DNA from: Planctomycetota bacterium | GTDB taxonomy: Bacteria > Planctomycetota > Phycisphaerae > UBA1845 | Reading direction: 5' to 3' | DNA length: 33,123 bases | Assembly (NCBI GenBank): GCA_030622435.1 | Contig: JAUXGE010000007.1 | Location: 1-33,123, forward strand | Shown here: positions 27,742-33,123 of the stretch, one piece after another | How the letters are laid out: each line of letters begins with the position of its first letter | Position numbering within the stretch: position 1 is the stretch's first letter | Translations under genes and position numbers: made by a program | Notes under the pieces: generated by a model | Seen by the model: only the letters and a program-made list of their open reading frames with translations | The model's database searches: none | Told to the model about the DNA's origin: nothing

Positions 27742-28018
27742 TTGGGCGAGCGGAGCGTTGCCAGCATACAGTCAGTAAACCCGTATGTGGGTGACATGCC
27801 CACACCCGGTAGCCCGGTACGTTGCTCGCGGGGATACGCAACATGGCCACGCTCTGCGAACGATGCCCGGAAGCTCAGGGCGTGGGCATGGGGCTTCCTG
27901 CCGCAGTCTCTGCCGTTTTCCGCGTGGCCATGCCACCCGGGGATGGGTTCAATGATCGTCCACCGTTGCCCCGAGATCTAATGTTCCATGAGATGATATC
28001 GCTGTGGAGGTCGAATCC
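27742..28018. other. Spacer with short hairpins, no gene
   Basis: A 6-bp stem TGTGGG/CCCACA at 27786-27804 lies 45 bases after aspS and may help end its transcript, though no T-run follows. Further on are small GC stems (for example GTGGC/GCCAC near 27925) resembling the hairpin cluster at 13545-13637. No open frame here looks real. Confidence 0.35.
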
Positions 28019-29125
28019 ATGTCAACCAAGCAGGTCGCTGTTGCCGCCGTCATGCCGGGGCCAAACGTCCCGGTGGAGGTGCGTGAGGTTCCTCTACCGG
28101 AGTTGGAGCCGGACTCCGGGTTGTTGAAGGTGGAGCTCAGTGAAGTATGCGGTACGGACGTTCACCTGCATGATGGACGTCTGGCCGGGGTTCCCTATCC
28201 CATTATCCCGGGGCACGTGTCGGTCGGGGTGCTCGATCGGATACGCGGCACTCTGCGGGACATCAACGGGCATCGATTTGCCGAGGGGGATCGCGTCACG
28301 TTTCTGGATGTGCACCGGACGTGCCACGAATGTTGGTATTGTCTGGTGGCCAAGGCGTCGATACGGTGTCCGCACCGGAAGGTGTACGGCATCACGTACG
28401 GGGTCGAAGACGGGCTGACCGGTGGATGGGCGGAGTATATCTACATCAAGCCGGGCGTGCGTTGCATTCGGATGGGCGACGTTGGTAGCGATTTGTTCAT
28501 GGCCGGCGGCTGCTCGCTGCCCACCGCGTTGCACGCAGTCGAGCGAGGCGAGGTGACGTTCGGGGATGCGGTGCTTGTTCTGGGCGCAGGGCCTGTGGGT
28601 TTGTCCGCGATCGGTCTCTCCGTACTTCGCGGCGCGCGCCGGGTATTGTGCATCGGGGCGCCGGATGATCGGTTGTCCTATGCACGGATGATGGGAGCGA
28701 AGGCGACGCTGGATTTTACGGGAAGGAGTGAGTCGGACCGGCTCGAGTGGGTATTGAAGGAAACGGAGGGGCGTGGGGCGGACGTGACGATCGAATGCAC
28801 CGGCGTCCCCGAGGCCGTGCCGCAGGCCATGCGCTTCACACGCGATGCCGGTCGGGTGGTCGTCGTCGGGCAGTATACGGACCACGGGGAGATCGCGTTC
28901 AATCCGCACGTGGACCTCAACAGGAAACACCTCGATGTACGCGGCTGCTGGGGTTCGGACTACTCCCATTTCCATCGCGGTATTGACACTCTGGCGACAC
29001 CGGCGGGCGTTGCCTTGTGGTCGCAGATCGAACTCAAACGGTATACGTTGTCGCAGGTCAACGAAGCCCTCGATGATGTGGCCGCGGGCAGGAGCATCAA
29101 GGCATTGGTTGTTCCGAGACGATGA
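28019..29125 (+). CDS. Zinc-dependent medium-chain dehydrogenase (MDR superfamily)
   Basis: From the ATG at 28019 the protein has 368 residues. It has the catalytic zinc ligands Cys44 (CGTDVH), His66 and probably Cys165 (GGCSLPTALHA). Structural-zinc cysteines lie at 102, 105, 108 and 117, and the NAD(P) fold motif GAGPVG at 189-194. It should oxidise an alcohol or polyol with NAD(P). Two oddities stand out. The usual GHE after the catalytic His is GHV here, and the last structural cysteine spacing is eight instead of seven residues. A GTG at 28004 gives a longer frame, but GGAGG sits 8 bases before 28019, which decides the start. It overlaps the next gene by four bases. The substrate is unknown. 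Confidence 0.92.
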   Translation: MSTKQVAVAAVMPGPNVPVEVREVPLPELEPDSGLLKVELSEVCGTDVHLHDGRLAGVPYPIIPGHVSVGVLDRIRGTLRDINGHRFAEGDRVTFLDVHRTCHECWYCLVAKASIRCPHRKVYGITYGVEDGLTGGWAEYIYIKPGVRCIRMGDVGSDLFMAGGCSLPTALHAVERGEVTFGDAVLVLGAGPVGLSAIGLSVLRGARRVLCIGAPDDRLSYARMMGAKATLDFTGRSESDRLEWVLKETEGRGADVTIECTGVPEAVPQAMRFTRDAGRVVVVGQYTDHGEIAFNPHVDLNRKHLDVRGCWGSDYSHFHRGIDTLATPAGVALWSQIELKRYTLSQVNEALDDVAAGRSIKALVVPRR

Positions 29126-29364
29126 ACCGGGTCACGCTGTTCACGGCGCCTAAGTGCGCGAGCTGTCACGCGGTGCGTTACGTGATTCACAGGGTACGCG
29201 CCGACATCGCCTTTGAGCTGGAAACGATCGACGTGTCGTCGCCGGGCAACGAGCGATGGCTGGAAGCGTATCGCGACGCGATTCCCGTTGTGCATATCGA
29301 TGGGAGCGAGGTCTTCCGTGGTGGTATCGACGAGCGACGGTTGCGCCGATTGCTGGGGTGCTAG
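29122..29364 (+). CDS. Glutaredoxin-like small thiol protein
   Basis: The 80-residue protein begins with a beta strand (VTLFTAP) leading to a Cys12-x-x-Cys15 site (CASC). A Pro-containing IPVVHIDG strand and a GG turn follow (VFRGGID), which is the minimal thioredoxin/glutaredoxin fold. It should carry out dithiol redox chemistry. The ATG overlaps the TGA of the zinc dehydrogenase (ATGA), so the two are translationally coupled. This suggests the small protein helps keep the cysteine-rich dehydrogenase reduced or passes electrons to it; that is inference. Confidence 0.82.
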   Translation: MNRVTLFTAPKCASCHAVRYVIHRVRADIAFELETIDVSSPGNERWLEAYRDAIPVVHIDGSEVFRGGIDERRLRRLLGC

Positions 29365-29514
29365 TCCGGTTCCCGCACCAGTGTGACTGTTGGGTGCATC
29401 TTCGGAACCGCCCCGTTTTCCAAGGCCTGTCCAATCGTGCCGTCATGTGCCGGCTCCACATTGCCTTCGTCGGGGCTCACCGTGAAACCATTGTGCTGAG
29501 TTGCGATACCCGGT

Positions 29515-30243
29515 TCAGTGAGACTTGCGTCGGCGCCGGATAAGAAGTGTGGACCCCAAAGCGAGCAGTGCAAGCGATCCGGGTTCCGGAACGACAGCAG
29601 AGCTGATGCCGAGGTTGTTGGTGAAAACGGCGGGTCCGGTTGTCAGGATATAATCGTCGATGTTCGTTGTGCTAAGGTCAGCGGCGCTTCCCTGGAAGAG
29701 CAAGGCGCTCATATTGCTCGAGGGCAGTGGTCCGTCGAATGACGGGCCGAAGTCCCCGTCGGTGTCGTTGAAGGCCGAGCCGGTGGTCGGTCCGGTGTAT
29801 GACTCGCCGCCAAATCCGAGTGACCAGTAGATGACACCGTCATCACCTTCGTAGGTGATCCGTCCCGCGTCCAGGTAGTCTGTGGGAATGACGTTCGAGA
29901 GCGCGAAGTCGCCTGTCAGGGACGGGTCCGTGTAGTTGAAGAAACTCGGGCTGGCTACCAGTATGCGATCGCCGAAGCGGTTGTTGGGTACGTTCGTGTC
30001 GAAATCGATGAGGGTGATCGGGTTCGCGCCCGTTGCATCCCAAGCCCGAATCCGTGCGAAGGGAAGGGAGCTGTCTCCGGGGAATCTCATCCGCAACTGA
30101 ATTGCCTGTGCCGACGTATCGCCCTCCACTCCACCGATGACTTGCTCGATCTGCATGAGGTGGAACGAGGCATCGGCAGGGTCGGCCGTGAACAGGCACA
30201 TCAGCATCGCCATGATGGCGTAGGATACGGGTCTCGGTAGCAT
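29515..30243 (-). CDS. PEP-CTERM-anchored exported protein
   Basis: The 242-residue protein has a signal peptide at about 1-26 (ending ADA). The last 25 residues form a PEP-CTERM sorting signal: VPEPGS, a hydrophobic helix (LALLALGSTLLI), then a basic RRRRKSH tail. Exosortase recognises this tail and processes the protein at the membrane. The body is rich in Asp, Gly, Ser and Phe and looks like a beta-sandwich surface protein, with no enzyme motif. GGGGGA sits 7 bases before the ATG. Its role is unknown, perhaps in the cell surface or extracellular matrix. Confidence 0.93.
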   Translation of the reverse strand: MLPRPVSYAIMAMLMCLFTADPADASFHLMQIEQVIGGVEGDTSAQAIQLRMRFPGDSSLPFARIRAWDATGANPITLIDFDTNVPNNRFGDRILVASPSFFNYTDPSLTGDFALSNVIPTDYLDAGRITYEGDDGVIYWSLGFGGESYTGPTTGSAFNDTDGDFGPSFDGPLPSSNMSALLFQGSAADLSTTNIDDYILTTGPAVFTNNLGISSAVVPEPGSLALLALGSTLLIRRRRKSH

Positions 30244-30465
30244 CTTCTTTCCCCCTTGCGCTAGCAGATCCGTGCAGTCTGGTTATCAGCGTCTATCGGA
30301 CCTGCGCTGTGAACATACAGGCACGCACATTGTACATCGAATTGCCGCCAACTTCCACATGTCCGTCAATATGAGAGAATCGCAACTGACCGGGCGCACG
30401 CGAAGTGTGAGGGTGTTTTTATCGGTCGATTCACTCAGGGTCGACCCGCATGTTCAGAGACTCAC

Positions 30466-30507
30466 TTCAAATGTCCGATGACCTGATCAGACTTCTCGAC
30501 ATTTGAA
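30466..30507. promoter_or_regulatory. Perfect inverted repeat upstream of a small membrane gene
   Basis: TTCAAATGTC (30466-30475) and GACATTTGAA (30498-30507) form a perfect 10-bp inverted repeat with a 22-base gap. It ends 13 bases before the Shine-Dalgarno site of the small membrane gene. It could be an operator for a dimeric regulator or a leader stem-loop. There is no T-run, so a terminator is unlikely. Confidence 0.55.
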
Positions 30508-30533
30508 CAAACTCACAACGGAGGTTGCCTTCT

Positions 30534-30731
30534 ATGACCACAAACGATCGAGCGACCGTATCGCGCATGGTGATATACGGTGCCATGGTCATTCTGTTCG
30601 CTGCCATCTGTCTGGGAGCCCAGCAGGGGGCGCCTCCGGTCTACCTGGCCGTGGGCTTCATCGGCGAGGTGATCCTGGTCGCCACGGCCCACCTGTCCTC
30701 GATGATCGAGAAGTACGGCCACGCAGGATAG
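30534..30731 (+). CDS. Small two-helix membrane protein of unknown function
   Basis: The 65-residue product has a polar N-terminus and two hydrophobic segments at about 11-31 and 36-55, joined by a short QQGAPP turn. The C-terminus is charged (SSMIEKYGHAG). GGAGG lies 9 bases before the ATG at 30534, which is preferred over an in-frame TTG three codons upstream. The codon choice and ribosome site look real. No family is recognised. The inverted repeat at 30466-30507 is its most likely control site. Confidence 0.7.
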   Translation: MTTNDRATVSRMVIYGAMVILFAAICLGAQQGAPPVYLAVGFIGEVILVATAHLSSMIEKYGHAG

Positions 30732-30795
30732 CCTGGTGATGTGTAGTGCGGGTAGGTAATTCACCCCTGCGCAGTAGGTTGGTTGAACACGCGAT

Positions 30796-31527
30796 CTACT
30801 TGCTCAACGGTGCGATCTGTTCCTCAACGTCATCCAGGTATGCTCGGAGTCCATTGCCCGCGCCTCGCATTCGCAAAACGGCCAATGAGGTGCTGTCAAG
30901 CCCTTGCTCCGCTCGCTCGGCGACTTCATTGCAAAGAGCCGAGAGCACACGTTTTGCACTTCGCTTGGCATCTTCCTTCTGCGCGGTCAACTGGTCGGAT
31001 CGCTCGCACGGGTTGAATCCCAGTTCCTGACTGAGATTAGTGAGGCGTTGGGTTTCCTCGACATCACCCGGTTCGAAAGCTGCCAGAAGCCAGGCTTCCC
31101 GCTTACAGTGTGGAAGACCAATGACGACCACGAACGGGCGAACGTCCGCACGCGCCTGTTCGAGTCCTTCGCGCCGTTCGACGTGACCGTCCGTATCCCT
31201 AATGAGTAGAACACCAGCTAACTCTGGTCTGAGTCTCGCCGCAAGAAGCAATGCAAGCCGCGCGGCCCGGGCATCCAGTGCGCCTGGGCGCCCCTCGAAA
31301 TATCCGTGAGCGCGAACACCGCGTTTATCGGCCTCGCGTGGGACCGACGCCCAGCGAAGGAATGTTGACTCGGTAGATCCGCCGGCCCAGTGGCGAGCCG
31401 CTCCCAGCGTCTCGGCGTCGAGCCATGTCGACTTCTCCAGAATGACTCGATCAGCCAACGCGCAGGCTGTTCTCTGGTCGGCCTCCGCTTCGCAGACGAC
31501 GACGAACGTGAAGGCCTCACGATCCAT
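30796..31527 (-). CDS. TOPRIM-like (DUF4276/OLD-nuclease-like) partner of the ATPase
   Basis: The 243-residue protein starts with a beta strand ending in a conserved acid (VVVCEAEAD, Glu13). It later has a strand ending in DTD at 111-113 (GVLLIRDTDG). This acid-plus-DxD pattern is that of TOPRIM domains, the nuclease/primase fold of OLD-family nucleases. A KREAWLL segment at 142-148 resembles the EAWLL-type motif of DUF4276 proteins, which often pair with ABC-type ATPases. The start overlaps the end of the ATPase gene by 11 bases. The likely role is an effector, perhaps a nuclease, controlled by the ATPase. Homology is judged by eye only. The C-terminal 80 residues are helical with no motif. 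Confidence 0.6.
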   Translation of the reverse strand: MDREAFTFVVVCEAEADQRTACALADRVILEKSTWLDAETLGAARHWAGGSTESTFLRWASVPREADKRGVRAHGYFEGRPGALDARAARLALLLAARLRPELAGVLLIRDTDGHVERREGLEQARADVRPFVVVIGLPHCKREAWLLAAFEPGDVEETQRLTNLSQELGFNPCERSDQLTAQKEDAKRSAKRVLSALCNEVAERAEQGLDSTSLAVLRMRGAGNGLRAYLDDVEEQIAPLSK

Positions 31528-32683
31528 TGCTCTGCGCCGCCTTGTCGTTGTCGATCCAGTCCTCGCCGACCGTGCTCCAAAACTCGCCGGGTTTCATCTC
31601 ATCCTTCCAACGGTCGAACTCCGGGTGCTCGTTAAGGCGTCCCGCCGCAACAGACCCGTCTTTGCGCAGCGTAGTGAGAACGACCTCGTCGGGCTGGAAG
31701 TGGTCGACGAGATAAGGTGAATGCGTCGTGCCGACAATCTGCAAATTAGGGAATTGCTTCTGCACTTCTCGAAGCTGCCGGACGAGTTCACCGAGGGCCT
31801 TGGGATGAAGTCCGCGTTCGAGCTCATCGATGAGGACGAGGTTCGGGCGGCCGGGACACGTCATAACCGTCAGAAGGCCCACGGTTAGAAGGGTGCCCTC
31901 GCTTGCCTGCACGGCGGGCAGCCCATCGCCGGTGGAGAAGTCGAAAAGGATCTGATAGCCGAGCGCTTTGGTCGGCACAACGCGATACGTGCCTATCGGC
32001 TCAGTTTCGACCTGCTCCATCTTCTCTTCTTCGATTTTGGTCTTCGTCAGCCGCACTTTGCGTACCGAAGGGACGATCGATCGAAGCCGTTCTTGGAGTT
32101 GTTGATATTCAGTTGGTGTGGCGATCGCCATGTCGGCCAGCACACCCGCCAGGTTGGACCCGTCAGACTCGACGCTCGGCACCATGTCCTCGGTAAACGA
32201 TGGGCGCGCCAACTTTGCTGGATCGAGATGGAGCAAAACGGCGGATCGCACGGCCTTCAGCAGGGGGTGCTCATCCGTTGGACTGGCGTAGATGTATGGG
32301 AAGTCCGGCAAAATGTGCGGTTCCACCGCTAATTCTACAGCCTCGTCAGCCCACGCCCCTAGTAACTTGTGGCCGTAGGACTCCCATGATGGATTATCAG
32401 GAATGCAGGATAGTCCCAGTTGGCCGACAACGCCGTTCCATTCTCCGGCGAGAGATAGGCCCATTTCGTTGGGTGCGCCGACCGTGTGCAAGCGCTTTGG
32501 ATCCAGTCCTTTAGAGAACACGTTCTGAGGTGGGTCCGATCCTAGCTGCGTCAGAAAGCGCAGTCCCTCCAGGATACTCGTCTTGCCGGATGCGTTCGGC
32601 CCGACAATGACCGTGAAGGGAGCCAAAGGGACCGTTACGTCGCGCAGGGCCTTGAAGTTCTTGAACGTCACTTGCTGGATCAT
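31517..32683 (-). CDS. ABC/SMC-type AAA ATPase of OLD/RecF-like class
   Basis: From the ATG at 32683 the protein has 388 residues. It opens with the class-typical VTFKNFKALRDVTV and has Walker A GPNASGKT at 28-35 and Walker B LVLIDELERGLHP with Asp286/Glu287. The H-loop is TTHSPYL with His321. The signature region reads ASEGTLLTVGLLTV. The ATP site is thus complete. Such ATPases dimerise on ATP and in many bacteria drive a linked effector in phage defence (OLD/Gabija, PARIS and related systems). The frame extends to a GTG at 32698, but GGGAG sits 8 bases before 32683. It overlaps the TOPRIM-like gene, so the pair is made together. Confidence 0.93.
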   Translation of the reverse strand: MIQQVTFKNFKALRDVTVPLAPFTVIVGPNASGKTSILEGLRFLTQLGSDPPQNVFSKGLDPKRLHTVGAPNEMGLSLAGEWNGVVGQLGLSCIPDNPSWESYGHKLLGAWADEAVELAVEPHILPDFPYIYASPTDEHPLLKAVRSAVLLHLDPAKLARPSFTEDMVPSVESDGSNLAGVLADMAIATPTEYQQLQERLRSIVPSVRKVRLTKTKIEEEKMEQVETEPIGTYRVVPTKALGYQILFDFSTGDGLPAVQASEGTLLTVGLLTVMTCPGRPNLVLIDELERGLHPKALGELVRQLREVQKQFPNLQIVGTTHSPYLVDHFQPDEVVLTTLRKDGSVAAGRLNEHPEFDRWKDEMKPGEFWSTVGEDWIDNDKAAQSNGS

Positions 32684-33057
32684 GAACGGCGCTCCCACTG
32701 GGAATCACGGGACCGAAGCCCTGAACAAACCGTGAGGATGTGGCAAATGCGACTCCAAACGGAGTGTCCAGCACTCAATCCTGCCTCGTCATTCTTATCG
32801 GATCCAGAACCGCGTCAAGTTCGGTGTCACCGTGTCTTTCCCCCGGCCTAGATCCAGGGCGTCCGAGGTCCATGCTCGACGGTGATCATCCGGAGCCCTG
32901 GGGCCGCGTCCGTTGCCGGAGAGGGGTGCCTTGGGGGCTGGGAGACACATGGTGCAGCCATTCCCGGGCTCTCTGTTGCCAGCTCCGATGCTTGACTTCA
33001 TAATGTCGCCTTGATGTGGAACAGGTTCCCGAGACACCGTGCGAACGAGGTTATCCC
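32684..33057. other. Divergent spacer without a recognisable gene
   Basis: This 374-base stretch separates the leftward ATPase pair from the rightward fumarate hydratase-like gene and must hold both promoters. No good sigma-70 pair was picked out. Short frames on both strands here have no family resemblance. Confidence 0.4.
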
Positions 33058-33123
33058 ATGGAAGACATGACGGAGCGTTTTGTCGAACTGATCAAGGCGA
33101 CGTCCACGGACTTGTCGCCGGAC
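33058..33123 (+). CDS. Start of a probable class I fumarate hydratase / tartrate dehydratase alpha (3' partial)
   Basis: The ATG at 33058 has GAGG 7 bases before it. The 22 visible residues end in LIKATSTDLSPD, which resembles the N-terminus of iron-sulfur (class I) fumarate hydratases, where a hydrophobic helix leads into a TSTDLP-type segment. Those enzymes interconvert fumarate and malate. The gene runs off the window, so the iron-sulfur cysteines cannot be checked. Confidence 0.45.
   Translation, partial: MEDMTERFVELIKATSTDLSPD

Noticed and set aside
29361-29573. 70-codon minus frame overlapping the PEP-CTERM gene end
   Set aside because: Its C-terminal part looks somewhat protein-like, but the start lies inside the PEP-CTERM sorting signal and no ribosome site supports an internal start.

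Overview
The window looks like chromosomal DNA from a moderately GC-rich Gram-negative bacterium, most likely a planctomycete or a close relative. This is an inference from gene content. The pointers are a PEP-CTERM exosortase-target protein, a CHASE2-type Ser/Thr kinase, an MJ0042-like zinc ribbon, an LptD-like outer-membrane protein, GTG/TTG starts beside clear Shine-Dalgarno sites, and intergenic short-hairpin repeats. No rRNA, tRNA, CRISPR array or prophage is visible.

Layout. 1-2141: 3' part of a CHASE2 Ser/Thr kinase, with a possible 42-residue membrane ORF antisense to its end. 2227-3900: gene-poor DNA holding a REP-associated tyrosine transposase (RAYT) between mirrored hairpins, with a 63-bp direct repeat on each side. 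3921-7655: four co-directional genes (MttB-family methyltransferase, MetH-type reactivation protein, corrinoid protein, homocysteine methyltransferase). 7748-11555 (minus): zinc ribbon, ClpX, a small membrane protein and a sensor histidine kinase. 11857-13464: an exported protein of unknown function. 13681-18287 (minus): RND pump plus membrane fusion protein, with a good promoter. 18288-19759: about 1.5 kb without a convincing gene, holding an orphan minus-strand terminator (possible small RNA) and a strong promoter facing the LptD homologue. 19760-24858: LptD-like protein and, convergent to it, an exported Ser/Arg-repeat TPR protein. 24994-29364: HAD hydrolase, aspS, and a zinc dehydrogenase overlapping a glutaredoxin-like gene. 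29515-30731: PEP-CTERM protein and a small two-helix membrane protein. 30796-32683 (minus): an ABC-type ATPase overlapping a TOPRIM-like partner, a possible defence pair. The window ends in the first codons of a probable class I fumarate hydratase.

The most striking system is the 3921-7655 operon. It carries as separate genes what MetH carries as modules (homocysteine/zinc module, cobalamin module, reactivation module), but an MttB-family amine methyltransferase takes the place of the methyl-folate module. The simplest reading is a corrinoid pathway that moves a methyl group from a quaternary or tertiary amine to homocysteine to make methionine. The next most interesting items are the ATPase/TOPRIM-like pair and the compact RAYT element.
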